64,000 nt of DNA from Artemisia argyi. Lineage: Eukaryota > Streptophyta > Magnoliopsida > Asterales > Asteraceae. The stretch spans positions 201,352,718-201,416,717 of the forward strand of contig CM060688.1 of NCBI GenBank assembly GCA_030686995.1, in the 5' to 3' direction. Below are positions 1 to 12,198 of the stretch, in pieces. Made by a program: the position numbers and the translations under genes. The number at the start of each line of letters is the position of its first letter. Position 1 is the stretch's first letter. The notes below the pieces were generated by a model. The model was not told the origin of the DNA, ran no database searches, and was given only the letters and a program-made list of their open reading frames with translations.

Positions 1-57
1 TACAAGTAGAAGAAAAGTAAGTGTGTAGTTGTAGCCAGAGTTGGACATCATATCCAA
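1..57 (-). CDS. Pectinesterase P0, N-terminal end only (cut by window edge)
   Basis: The complement of these bases encodes the first 19 residues (MDMMSNSGYN, then a hydrophobic stretch) of a PMEI-PME protein. They are identical to the start of the intact gene P5 at 24329. This is the copy-1 equivalent of P5; the rest lies left of the window. The visible part is the beginning of a secretory signal peptide. Two ATG choices exist (Met1, or Met3/Met4), as in P5. Confidence 0.85.
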   Translation of the reverse strand, partial: MDMMSNSGYNYTLTFLLLV

Positions 58-850
58 TCAATACCTAAGTCGTTTAATTCTTATGCAGAGTATTGAAAAC
101 TGGCAACATGGATACATATATAATGGACCCGCCCTCGCTTCCAATCATTTATCGCACTAGCTCCGTGAGAAAGTTAATACTATTTACACTACCCTTTTAT
201 TAAAAAAAAAAAAAAGTTTTAACAATAATAGTACATGACATCGATGGTTTGCATAAAAAATTAGAATGTGAAGGCCCCCCTGCAGGCAACGTAGTATCAT
301 TATGCTTAGTCTGTAAAGTATGATGGTATAGTACGTGTGGACGTGCCATCTATGATCTACAAAGCATATGTATACAATACTCGATATCAATTTGGAGAAC
401 ATAATAGAGTCTTTAGCTAGGCCGGGATTTGGACCCTATCTTCCCTTCCTGAGTACGATTCTCAACCCGGTCAGTCGATTTGCATTACTAGTTTCAGTAT
501 AGGACTCCATGCTATCTAATATATGCAACTAATTAAGTGTACAACAATAACATACAGGCATATATACAGTTTAAGGCTTATAGTAGTACATAAACATGGT
601 GATTTTACGTATTGAAGGCTTATATATGTTTTGTGCGCGCTGATCATAAGAAATTTGTCCATAGAAATTAAAGTAGTAACCAACTTCATATTCCATATAT
701 ATACCACATATATGCGGTTTATTACAGAATAGAACAAACGATTTATGGTGATGCCCTAGCTCTTATCAGGATTTACTAGACCATAGAAGCACTAGTTCCC
801 AAATTTATTACTATTACAATACCAGGCACATGCATTATGTGACCTTATCA
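58..850. other. Spacer between P0 start and P1 end
   Basis: This holds the P0 promoter side on the left and the P1 3' flank on the right. A TA-rich box (complement of 113-126) lies about 60 bp upstream of the P0 start, as for P5. From about 500 to 850 the sequence resembles the 3' flanks of P2 (about 6990-7390) and P3 (about 11825-12195), so it is duplicated 3' UTR or downstream DNA. Short ORFs here have no family resemblance. I see no other gene. Confidence 0.6.
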
Positions 851-1837
851 TTACAAACCAAGCGAGGAAGGGAAGCCCGTAGATGACAACCAATTACCTC
901 CATCAATAAAGTTCCCTGGCGTAAAGCTCTCGGCCTCTGTAGTATTAGTAATCACACCCCATCCTGGCCATGTGACCCTGTGTGACGTATCAGCCCCAGG
1001 GCCCGTGTTTTGGTACTCTCGGTAGTACAACGTGTTAAGTGCAAAATCCCCGTCCCAAGGGTACCATCCTGCAGGGACAATCACGTCACTTATTGAGGTT
1101 TGCATCACTACCGTTCTTGAATACTCTTTCCATGGTCTTCCAAGATACGATGGATAGCTGGCTTGAACTGGTAGTAGGTCAGAAGTTGCATTTATTCTAC
1201 ATTTTTGAATGACAATGCCCGTGTTTTGGTTAGGATCAGTCCGTCCTTGAGCGGTTACCATGTTCTTTTGTTTAGGACCAGGGAGACGGGGTTGGATGTC
1301 ACAATTTTGCAAGACAACAGCAGCATTGCCAAAAATGAAATCAACGGTGCCGGCTATGTAGCAGTTGACAAAGAACTGACGGTTAGAATGGACGTAAAGG
1401 GTGTCTTGGTATGCTATTATACCACATCTATAGAATGCAGATAAATCAGAACCAACACGTAGTGCCACGGCCTGTTCCCCGGATGGTCCGGCTGCATTTT
1501 GAAATGTTATATCTCGTGCCAAGAATCCGCTACCAACCGCCGCTGTTGTAACATAGTAACAAAAATAGCAAGGCCTTAATTATTTGTTTGATAACAGCAA
1601 TTTGCATATGTAATAAAACTTGAAAGGGGTAGACAAAAACAAGTGGAAAGTGATTTTTTTACCTTTATTATTAAAAAGATAATTATTGCAACGTGAGAAT
1701 ATTGTAAATTAGAGCTCGGTGCGGGAGTACCGACAACGTGCCATTGGTACCGGCGACGTGCCATTCGTTAGCCCCCCTAAACCGCCCTTTTAGCCATTCG
1801 TGTGCCGTTGGTCATTTAGCTAAGGCAATCACATACA

Positions 1838-1883
<46 letters not shown>

Positions 1884-2742
1884 TGTATGAGTATTTTTTG
1901 TGAGACCTATAAGTGTTATTGGGTTTTTTTTTCCAGAAGAGAAGGTTTTAATTGTTGATGTATTATTGGTACCCTGATGATTTAGAAGTAAGGTGATAGA
2001 CGAATAACGTGTTATTCGTTCCATCCACACCAAACACTCTTAAAGGTATTGCTATTTTACACACTACTGAGACACTAGTGGGCTTATCACATCAAAGTGT
2101 CAGCAAATATTATAAAGTATTTCAATATTCAATGCAAAATTTCAATGTGCAATACTTTGTAGGTTCTTGATTCAATTATATTTTATATTATATTATAGTA
2201 TTTACTTTAATTGTTTCTTACTTTTATTATAATAATAATAATAAAATTTCAATGTGCTCCACATATTTTTAGTAGTATTATTTAAAATAATAATAATAAT
2301 AATAATAATAATTATAATAATAATAATAATTATTATTATTATTAACAAACTAAAAATTATACTTCAATTTTATGTACATGAGGTTATAAATACCGAGACG
2401 AAATTATAAGTTATTGTGCATATAAAAACGAATCTGGTAAAGTATTACGTTGTACTATAAAATTTACTATTTAAAGTTTCATATATCTCTTAATATTTAA
2501 TATAACGATAATTAATAAGAGATTTCAAAAAGTGAAAAGTGAATTTTGAGCAATTGATATTAGACGAATCTCACGTAGCAAAATTGAGTTTTCTCATTAA
2601 CGAATAGAAAGTTAAACGCAGAGAGTATCATTCCAGTTTTACTTATATGCCTAAAAGAAAGGCGCTATTGAAACACTTCTTATTGGATGATCATGAGACT
2701 TGCCAAATTTAGTCAAATTCATCTAAATTTCAACTAGCAAAA

Positions 2743-2827
<85 letters not shown>

Positions 2828-3605
2828 TGGGGTTATTCTAAAAAGGGCCTTATAATAAAAAGTGTAGGAAGGATTGTGGGAGTGACATGTGTCACCCCCT
2901 TGCCACATCATATGACACGTGTCAACCCCCCCCCCCCCCCCCCCCCCCCGGCGCCGATAAAAAAAAATTTCCCGCAAAAATAATTTTTTTTTTCCGGCCA
3001 AAAAATTTTACTGCATCACGGTTATAAAGTTACTGCACCACGTTTACTGCATCACAATTATGATTTTACTGCATCACGGTTACTGCATTCATGGTTTTAA
3101 TGTTACTGCATCATGGTTATAAAGTTATTGCATAATGGTTATAAAAAAACTGAATTATCATAAGTTTTCTGCATCATATATGTATGTAATGGCATCACAA
3201 TTAAAATACGATTCTTTTTTAAGTTTTGGTGCATCTTTATTATAAGTTACTGCATCATAGTTAATAGTTTAGTGCATCAACTATGTTGCAGTAACTTATA
3301 ACGTTAATGCACTAAAATTTAAAACTGTGATGCAGTAACTTTTATAATTGTGATGCAGTAACTTTATAACTGTGATGCACTAAAAAATTTTGGCGGGATT
3401 TTTTTTTTTTTTTTTTTGCCCCAAAAAAATTTTTTTTTAGCGGGATTTTTTATTTTTTATTTTTTATTTTTTATTTTTTTGCGCGGGGGGTGGGGGGGGT
3501 GGGGGGTGAGCTGACGTGTGTCATATGATGTGGCATAGGGGTGACACATGTCGCCCTCACAATACTTCCTACACTTTTTATTATAAGGCCCTTTTTATTT
3601 TAACC

Positions 3606-3700
<95 letters not shown>

Positions 3701-4537
3701 ACAAGTGTTGATTATGTAAAAAAATAAGTATAAAATGAGAGGGAATTAATAAAATTTTAATTGTTAAATTTTAAATAAATTAAATTGCCTTAAATAAATT
3801 TATCAATTTTAATTTTTTGATAACTTTATAAACTTAAGAACTAAACCTTACATTTTATACTTTCTAGACTTACTATTTTTCTTTTTTAAATACAACATAC
3901 ACCTTGTTGTTATTTATAAATATTATTAACATTATAATCGAAATAACTTATGATAAACTAGTAATTTGTAAATGTATATCGGGATTTGGTTTATTCACAT
4001 GAGCTCTAAAATTTTATTAAGTAACAACGTAGCTTTATATCATACGTAAGATAAAGACATAAAAGTATTATAATTTTAGCATACTCGCATTTATACGCGG
4101 GGGTATAAAATTAATATATCACTACAAGCAAAATTGCAACTTTCCCCAAATCAAATGAGACTGGACCAGACTTCGTAGAAAGAAGAGAAGAAAAACCATT
4201 TGTAGTTTTTTATATTGAAAATTAACGTAATGTAATAAAAATATTTAAACCTGAAATACTGAATCAATTAGCTAGTTTTATAGTGAAAATTATAGTAAAA
4301 CTGTACTTTTATATTGAAAATTGTCAATTGTGTATATTGAAAAAGTCAGGAGTGCATACCTAACTAGGAAAAATAGGTCCTTTATTTTAATTCAATTCAA
4401 AACATACCCATCATCAAATAATGCACGTCCTAAACATAAATAAATGGACTAACATTATTACATTTATGAGAAGCAAATGGCAACCCATCCTGGCATTCTT
4501 TTTAGGTGTTAGATTTTTTTATTTTTTATTTATTTTC

Positions 4538-4578
<41 letters not shown>

Positions 4579-6298
4579 CTTGTTGCTAATCTTTTATAAA
4601 GCAATTCAACTCACCAAACATATTTCAAAGCACACTTGGAAATTAAGACTTTACAAGCCACATTTCACCTTCTACTATAATCTTACACACAAACATATTC
4701 AAATTATAAGAAGCTTAAAAAAAATTCTCATAATTTACACCAATCTAAATACAAATTCACATTTTATCTCTCAAAGTTATCAAAATTGAAAATCATTTGT
4801 TAATGACTTAAAATCGTTAAAAGTTAAGTAAAAAAAATAAGAAATACTATATATTTGATATCCACTTAAGTCTAAAATTAATTTTTAGTAAGTCACAATA
4901 AATTTCCCCTCCTTTTCCTAACTTTTCTTTTCTTTTCTCCTAGTGCAAGTCCAACACTTTGTGATCTGATAAGGATATAAAAGTGCAACTTCTTTGACAT
5001 GTTGTTACTTAATAATTCAAAGATAAGAAAAAGAATGTGCTTAATGACAAATTGAAAAGATTGTTTGAATCTCTCTTTGATCTAAATAGTGCAAAAGTAG
5101 ACAAAACTCAGATTAATATAATCTTTTGATTCTCTTCTCTGATATTAAATAAAATTAATCCAATATTTTAAAGAAACACATGCTTTCTAGTATTTTAAAG
5201 AATCTTTGTTGTTTACTTTAAAGTTATAACTTCAAATTTTTTTTTTTTTTGACTTTTTTCACTTCATAAGTTCATATCTAACAAAACTACTTTATGGTAG
5301 TAAAAGTAAAGAGTTTGTTAATTACCCACGGTGGCTGAGTTGAAGGTTGTGTTACCACCAGCGACACTCTCACTTGCCGTAATAATCGTATTACTTCTTC
5401 CGTCCCCGATAAACATTAAGTTTGGTTTACCACTTGGGATCGCAACATTCTCCCTGTAAACACCTGCCTTTATCTTTATAACGTACCTACTCGTGCTTTT
5501 TGATGGTGCTGCTGCCACTGCATCCGCCACACTTGTATAGACTCCTGTGCCATCTGCAGCCACAGTCGTGTTAGGAGTCACATCTCCTGACTGCAACAAC
5601 TTCCTATCTCCTGCAGCCAACCACTCTGGCCACATCTCCACTTCCTTGTTGGAGTTAAAGTTTAGTATATTGAAGTTATTGTTGTCGTTGGCAATATCTT
5701 TGTCTGTCATGTCCTTGATCATGGCTAGCACGTTGCTACACATCTTTCCACCATGTTCTTGTCCTTGGACTATTGCTTTTCGTAAATGCTTACTTGATGC
5801 ATCTTTGTGTGAAAGGCTGTCCAAGCATGTTTCCTTGTTGGTGATGGTTGTGCTCATCAGTGTTTTAAGGTCATTAGCATGATGTCGGATAGATTTCTTG
5901 TTTGGATACGCTTTAAGTTCTTCGATGACCGTGTCTAGTTGTTCTAGTGTCCCATCAACCATCTGTAAGCAGTCATTGAGAGCGATTTTGGCACGTGTGC
6001 TCAGATTAGGCGTAGCGATGAGGTTGTTGATTGTGTGTAAGTTGGCTTGGATGGTTTCCTTTGTTTTAGTGATGGTGAGTTCGATGACATCCTTTTTAGT
6101 AAGGAGGTTTCGGGTAACGGGGGATAAGGTAGAGTAGCATATATCCGGGTATAAGGTGGTGGCACATGATGATTTGATGAGAGATTTGGTTATGGAGTAG
6201 TCTGAATCACTTCCATACACAACATAGGAACTAAGAAACAATACAAAAAATCCATAAAGAATTAGAAGTGTGTTGTTGTTGAATCCGGAGTTGGACAT
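851..6298 (-). CDS. Pectinesterase/pectinesterase inhibitor P1 (intact, two exons)
   Basis: Exon 1 is 5326-6298 and exon 2 is 851-1542. The splice falls inside an Ala codon (GTG G|CG) with GT-AG borders, and 973+692 nt gives 554 codons plus stop. Residues 1-30 form a signal peptide. The PMEI domain spans about 35-190 with Cys45, Cys54, Cys110 and Cys158. A subtilase-type processing motif RKLL is at 232-235. The PME domain (PF01095 type) follows with GVYREN (279-284), QAVAL (348-352), QDT with catalytic Asp371, DFIFG with Asp392, and LGRPW with Arg460. The family hydrolyses methyl esters of homogalacturonan in the cell wall, and the inhibitor part is usually cleaved off before export. The 3.8 kb intron is unusually long for this gene family. 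Copy 2 (25124-30606) encodes the same protein. I know no symbol for it. Confidence 0.93.
1543..5325 (-). other. P1 intron, 3.8 kb, filled with repeats
   Basis: Minus-strand intron with GT at 5325 and AG at 1543. Compared with the P3 intron (172 bp), which joins directly from 'gataatatt' to 'agtaaaagtaaagag', everything from about 1705 to 5297 is extra. It contains an insertion of about 330 bp absent from P2 (about 1712-2042, including a 40-base poly-T), TAA/TTA runs (2285-2345), two long TA runs flanking a foldback element (2830-3606), and a second poly-T (about 4532-4578). Much of the remainder aligns with the P2 intron, so the expansion began before P1 and P2 separated. No coding capacity is recognised. 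Confidence 0.85.
2830..3606. mobile_element. Foldback MITE-like element flanked by (TA)n, copy 1
   Basis: The two ends are inverted repeats of roughly 100 bp. The left end starts GGGTTATTCTAAAAAGGGCC, and the complement of the right end starts GGGTTAAAATAAAAAGGGCC. The arms continue with GTGTAGGAAG and a GACACGTGTC-like box. The interior carries many degenerate 'actgcatcacggttataaag' units, in one orientation on the left and the opposite on the right, so the element could fold back over its full length. Long TA runs abut both ends (2748-2824 and 3610-3696). P2 has a plain short TA run at the matching place (about 8590-8602), which looks like an empty site. It has no ORF and is therefore non-autonomous. 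Rice Micron elements, which sit in TA microsatellites, are a comparable class. Confidence 0.8.
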
Positions 6299-7393
6299 GA
6301 CAACAATTAAGTCGTTTGATTTTTTTTTTGTTGATGAATGAAATGAGGCAGCATTGATACATATATCATGGACTCATGGTCCCTCCCTTTCCTTTTATAT
6401 ATTATAAAGAAATGCATATTATTTATACTTTTTATTATATTATGAAAATCCCCATCACTTTAAAATTTTATATGTTTTTTTATAATATCCTAACTATAAA
6501 AATGAATGTAATCTTTAATTAACTTGTGAGTTGTGAGATCTGGACATGAATTTATTTTATTTAAAACGGCTAAACATAAACTTTAACAAACAAAAAAACA
6601 GAAAAAAAAAAAGAAAGAAAAAAAGAAAACCTTCTAAACGAGGAAAATAAAAAACGAAAAAAGCAGATCACCAAAATGAAATTCTGCAAAAGAAAATTAC
6701 ATAAGCAAACCTAACAAAAATACGCCCAAAAAGCCCCGAGACATAGGGCTTAAGTTACATAAGAGGTTCGACGTCCAACTATTCCAATTACAGATCTGTT
6801 TTTTCTTTTTCTTTTTACCTCCTTTGGAAATCCAAAGTAATGAACGTTTTCACTACGGATCAAATTCGAAACACAAAATATGCGTGAACAATTTTCTTAC
6901 GCCATTATAAACAAAAAATGATGCTTGAAAAACTTTACAATGGACCTTTTCTTCCTATCCTGAGTACAATACTCAATCCAGTCGACTTCCATTACTAGTT
7001 TCAGTATAGGACTCATGTTATCTAATACTAGTATATGCAACTAAGCGCTTACAACAATAAACATACGTACAGACATATAGTTTAAGGCTTATAGTCGTAG
7101 TACCTAAACATTGTGATTTTACGTATTAAAGGCTTATATATGTTTTGAGCTAGCTGATCATAAGAAATTTGTCCACGGAAACTAAAGTAGTAACCAAATC
7201 CATAATCCATACTATACCACATATATGCGGTTTATTACAGAATAGAACAAACGATTACGGTTATGCCCTGAAGCATAATATACAAGCATAATAGCTCTTA
7301 TTAGGAAAATACTAGACCATTGAACAACTAGCTAGTTCCCCAAATTATTGTTATGACAATGCCAAGAAACACATGCATTGTGTGACGTTAGCA
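6299..7393. other. Spacer between P1 promoter and P2 3' end
   Basis: Bases 6299 to about 6540 are the P1 5' flank with its TATA box. The middle part (about 6540-6960) holds A-rich and T-rich tracts and recurs in the P2-P3 spacer at about 11340-11820. From about 6990 to 7393 it resembles the 3' flanks of P1 and P3. The recurrence shows that gene plus spacer was the ancestral duplication unit. No further gene is visible. Confidence 0.6.
6391..6401 (-). promoter_or_regulatory. Probable TATA box of P1
   Basis: The minus strand reads TATATAAAAGG about 95-105 bp upstream of the P1 start codon at 6298. The same box is conserved upstream of P2 (11222-11232) in an otherwise similar flank, which supports a core promoter. 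Confidence 0.6.
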
Positions 7394-8412
7394 TTACAAA
7401 CCAAGCGAGGAAGGGAAGCCAGTAGATGGCAACCAACTACCTCCATCAATAAAGTTCCCTGCCGTAAAGCTCTCGGCCTCTGTAGGATCAGTAATCACAC
7501 CCCATCCTGGCCATGTGACCCTGTTTGACGTGTCAGCCCCAGGGCCTGTGTTTTGGTACTCTCGGTAGTACAATGTGTCAAGTGCAAAATCCCCATTCCA
7601 TGGGTACCATCCTGCTGGATCAATCACATCACTTATTGAGGATTACATCACTACCGTTCTCGAATAATTTTTCCATGGTCTTCCAAGATACGTTGGATAG
7701 CTAGCTTGAAGAGGTAGTAGGTCATTATCTGCATTTATTTTACATTTTTGAATGACAATGCCCGTGTTTTGGTTAGGATCAGTCCGTCCTTGAGCGGTTA
7801 CCATGTTCTTTTGTTTGGGGCCAGGGAGACGGGCTTTGATGTCACAATTTTGCAAGACAACAGCAGCATTGCCAAAAATGAAATCAACGGTGCCAGCTAT
7901 GAAGCAATTGACAAAGAACTGACGGTTAGAATGGACGTAAAGGGTGTCTTGGTATGCTATTATACCGCATCTATAGAATGCAGATTTATCAGAACCAACA
8001 CGTAGTGCCACGGCCTGTTCCCCGGATGGTCCGGCTGCATTTTGAAATGTTATATCTCGTGCCAAGAATCCGCTACCAACCGCCGCTGTTGTAACATAGT
8101 AACAAAAAATAGCAAGGCCTTAATTATTTGTTTGATAACAGCAAATTGCAAACTGTATGTAATAAAACTTGAAAGGGGGTAGACAGAAAAAAGTGGAAAG
8201 TGATTTTTTACCTTTATTATTAAAAGATAATTATTGCAACGTGAGAATATTGTAAATTAGAGGTATTGCTATTTATAAATCATGGGACTGAGACACTAGT
8301 GGGCTTTATCACATCAAAGTGTCAGCAAATATCATATTTCAATTATTCAATATTTTGTAGGATCTTGATTCAATTATATTTTAAGTTATATTATAGTATT
8401 TACTTTAATTGT

Positions 8413-8480
<68 letters not shown>

Positions 8481-11129
8481 CAAACCAAATATTATACGGA
8501 GTATTACATTGTATGTACACAAGGTTATAAATATCGAGACGAAATTATAAGTTATTGTGCATATAACGACTCGGATAAAGTAGCAAAAAATATATATATA
8601 TAAAAACACGTGTTTCAATTTTGTAAAAAAATAACTATAAAATGAGAAGGAACTAATAAAATTTAAATTGTTAAAATTTTAATAAATTATATGGCCCTAA
8701 ATAAATTTATCAATTTTCATTATTTTAATAACTAAACTTTACATTTTATACTTCCTAGATCTTGATTTTATACTTCCTAGATCTTGTTGTTATTAATAAA
8801 TAATATTATCATTACTTATGCACGGGAGATATAACTAGTAATTTGTAAACGTAAATCGGGATTTGGTTTATTCACATGAGCTCTAAAATTTTATTAAAAA
8901 ACAACCTTTATATTATACGTAAGATAAAGACATAAAAGTATTATAATATTAACATACTCGCATTTATACGCGGGGGTATAAAATTAATATATCACTATGG
9001 GAAAAATTGCAATTTTTCTCAAATCAAATGAGACTGGACCAGACTTCGTAGTAAGAAGAGAAGAAAAACCATTTGTAGTTTTATATTGAAAATTAACGTA
9101 ATGTAAATATTTAAACCTGAAATATTGAATCAATTAGCTAGTTTTATAGTGAAAATTATAGTAAAACTGTACTTTTATATTGAAAATTGTCAATTGTGTA
9201 TATTGAAAAAGTGAGTGCATACCTAACTAGGAAAGAAAGGTCCTTTATTTTAATTCAATTCAAAACATACCCATCATCAAATAATGCACGTCCTAAACAT
9301 AAATAAATGGACTAACATTATTACATTTATGAGAAGCAAATGGCAACCCATCCTGGCATCTTTTTTTAAGTGTTATTATTATTATTATTGTTATTATTAT
9401 TTTCAAGCTTTGTTTTTCATGTTGCTAATCTTTTATAAAGCATTCAACTCACCAAACATATATCAAAGCACATTTGGAAATTAAGACTTTACAAGCCTCA
9501 TTTCACCTTCCACTATAATCTTACACACAAACATATTCAAATTATAAGAAGCTTAAAAAACATATACAAATTCATATTTTATCTCTAAAAGTAATCAAAA
9601 TTGAAAATCATTTGTTAATGACTTAAAATCGTTAAAAGTTAAGTAAGAAAATAAGAAAAACTATATATGTGATGTCGCAACTTTACGAAAGTAAAATGCA
9701 AATTTTAATAAATATACAATATGTTAAACTCAACTGGATCACTAACTTCTTCTATAAAAATAATACCCTAACTACAACATTATTGTTACGGATATTACAT
9801 AGAGAAAATATCTAAAAATAAGTCACAAAATAGATTTGCCAGCCAAAATATGGGTTAAATCTAAAGTTTGACATGTTGTTACTTAATAATTCAAAGATAA
9901 GAAAAAGAATGTGCTAAATGCCAAATTGATAAAGATCGTATGAATCTCTCTCTTTGATTTATCACACAAAAGTCAGATTAATATAATCTTTTGATTCTCT
10001 TCTATGATGTTAATCCAATATTTTAAAGAAACACATGGTTTCTACTTTCCAGTATTTTAGTAAAAGGGAGTATATGACTTTTTTCACTTCATGATATCTA
10101 ACAAAGCTACTGTATAGTAGTAAAACTGTAAAAGTAAAGAGTTTGCTAATTACCGACGGTGGCTGAGTTGAAGGTTGTGTTACCACCGGCGACACTCTCA
10201 CTTGCCGTAATAATCGTATTACATCTTCCGTCCCCGATAAACATTAAGTTTGGTTTACCACTTGGGATCGCAACATTCTCCCTGTAAACACCTGCCTTTA
10301 TCTTTATAACGTACCTACTCGTGCTTTTTGATGGTGCTGCTGCCACTGCATCCGCCACACTTGTATAGACTCCAGTGCCATCTGCAGCCACAGTCGTGTT
10401 AGGTGTCACATCACCTGACTGCAACAACTTCCTATCTCCTGCAGCCAACCACTCTGGCCACACCTCCACTTCCTTGTTGGAGTTAAAGTTTAGTATATTG
10501 AAGTTATTGTTGTCGTTGGCAATATCTTTGTCTGTCATGTCCTTGATCATGGCTAGCACGTTGCTACACATCTTTCCACCATGTTCTTGCCCTTGGACTA
10601 TTGCTTTTCGTAAATGCTTACTTGATACATCTTTGTGTGAAAGGCTGTCCAAGCATGTTTCCTTGTTGGTGATGGTTGTGCTCATCAGTGTTTTAAGGTC
10701 ATTAGCATGATGTCGGATAGATTTCTTGTTTGGATACGCTTTAAGTTCTTCGATGACCGTGTCTAGTTGTTCTAGTGTCCCATCAACCATCTGTAAGCAG
10801 TCATTGAGAGCGATTTTGGCACGTGTGCTCAGATTAGGCGTAGCGATGAGGTTGTTGATTGTGTGTAAGTTGGCTTGGATGGTTTCCTTTGTTTTAGTGA
10901 TGGTGAGTTCGATGACATCCTTTTTAGTAAGGAGGTTTCGGGTAACGGGGGATAAGGTAGAGTAGCATATATCCGGGTATAAGGTGGTGGCACATGATGA
11001 TTTGATGAGAGATTTGGTTATGGAGTCAGAATCACTTCCATACACTACATAGGAACTAAGAAACAATACAAAAAATCCATAAAAAATTAGAAGTGTGTTG
11101 TTGTTGTCGTAGCCGGAGTTGGACGACAT
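7394..11129 (-). pseudogene. Pectinesterase P2 with premature stop
   Basis: Exon 1 is 10154-11129 and exon 2 is 7394-8085, with a 2068-bp intron and intact GT-AG borders (976+692 nt, 556 codons including stops). An in-frame TAA at 7645-7643 replaces the CAA (Gln) or equivalent codon that follows RTVVM in the paralogues. Translation would end after 472 residues and lose the last 83, including the GWYPW region and the C-terminal strands of the beta-helix. Signal peptide, PMEI domain, RKLL motif and the catalytic QDT, DFIFG and LGRPW motifs all lie before the stop. Exon 1 is nearly identical to that of P1, while exon 2 is clearly more diverged. The same stop is in copy 2 (31951-31953). It may still make a truncated protein, or be a young pseudogene. 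Confidence 0.88.
8086..10153 (-). other. P2 intron, 2.1 kb
   Basis: Intron with GT at 10153 and AG at 8086. It aligns with large parts of the P1 intron but lacks the ~330-bp insertion and the foldback element. A (TAA)n microsatellite occupies about 8415-8479, and its translations give spurious poly-Asn and poly-Ile ORFs. Nothing coding is recognised. Confidence 0.8.
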
Positions 11130-12198
11130 GACGACAATTAAGTCGTTTGAGTTTTTTTTGTTGATGAATGAAAATGAGGCATCATTGATACATATATCAT
11201 GGACTCATGGTCCCTCCCTTTCCTTTTATATATTATAAAGAAATGCATATTATTTATACTTTTTATTATACTATATAAATCCCCATCACTTTAAAATTTT
11301 ATATGTTTTTTTTATAATATCCTAAACTATATATAAAAATGAATGTAATCTTTAATTAACTTGTGAGTTGAGATCTGGACATGAATTTATTTTATTTAAA
11401 ACGGCTAAAAAAAAAAAAAAAAAAAAAAAAACCCTCCTAAATTAAACCAGGAAAATAAAAAAACAAAAAAAGCAGATAACCAAGATGGAATTCTGCAAAA
11501 GAAAATTACATAAGCAAACCTAACAAAAATGATACGCCCAAAAAGCCCCGAGACATAGGGCTTAAGTTACATAAGAGGTTCGACGTCCAACTATCCCAAT
11601 TACCGATCTGTTTTTGTTTGTTTGTTTGTTTTTTTGTTTTTTTTTTTTTTTTTTTTTTTGTGGAAATCCAAAGTAATGAAATTAACTGAACTTGGGAATA
11701 AACTTGTTCACTACGGATCAAATTCGAGACACCAAATATGCGTGAACAATTTTCTTACGCCATTATAAACACATAAAACGATGCTTGAAAAACTTTACAA
11801 TGGACCGTTTCTTCCTTTCTTACTAGTTTCAGTATAGGACTCCATGTTACCTAATACATGCAACTAAGCGTACAACAATAAACATACGTACAGACATATA
11901 GTTTAAGGCTTATAGTCATAGTACCTAAACATTGTGATTTTATGTATTAAAGGCTTATATATGTTTTGAGCTAGCTTATCATAAGAAATTTGTCCACAGA
12001 AATTAAAGTAGTAACCAAATCCATATTCCATATATATACCACATAAAAGCGGTTTATTACAGAATAGAACAAACGATTTATGGCGATGCCCTGAAGCATA
12101 ATAGCTCTTATTAGGAAATACTAGACCATTGAAGAACTAGTTCCCCAAATTATTGTTATGACAATGCCAAGAAACACATGCATTGTGTGACGTTAGCA
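11130..12198. other. Spacer between P2 promoter and P3 3' end
   Basis: This is the P2 5' flank, then a poly-A run (about 11407-11430), a T-rich run with repeated 'tttg' (about 11611-11660) and the P3 3' flank. It is homologous to the spacer at 6299-7393. No gene is recognised. Confidence 0.6.
11222..11232 (-). promoter_or_regulatory. Probable TATA box of P2
   Basis: TATATAAAAGG on the minus strand, about 95-105 bp upstream of the P2 start codon (11129), in the same position and context as the P1 box. Confidence 0.6.

Noticed and set aside
2723..3001. ORFs with long Ile-Tyr repeats and a Gly run in the P1 intron
   Set aside because: They come from TA runs and a poly-C tract at the foldback element borders. 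The same applies to 3516-3698, 26994-27209 and 27811-28020.
5547..6137. Plus-strand ORFs of 79-111 aa opposite PME exon 1
   Set aside because: Antisense shadows of the PMEI-PME coding sequence, recurring at each paralogue (10375-10965, 14291-14977, 29855-30445, 34686-35276). They have no independent support.
8409..8618. Poly-Asn and poly-Ile ORFs on both strands
   Set aside because: They are translations of a (TAA)n microsatellite in the P2 intron; the same applies to 32708-32929.
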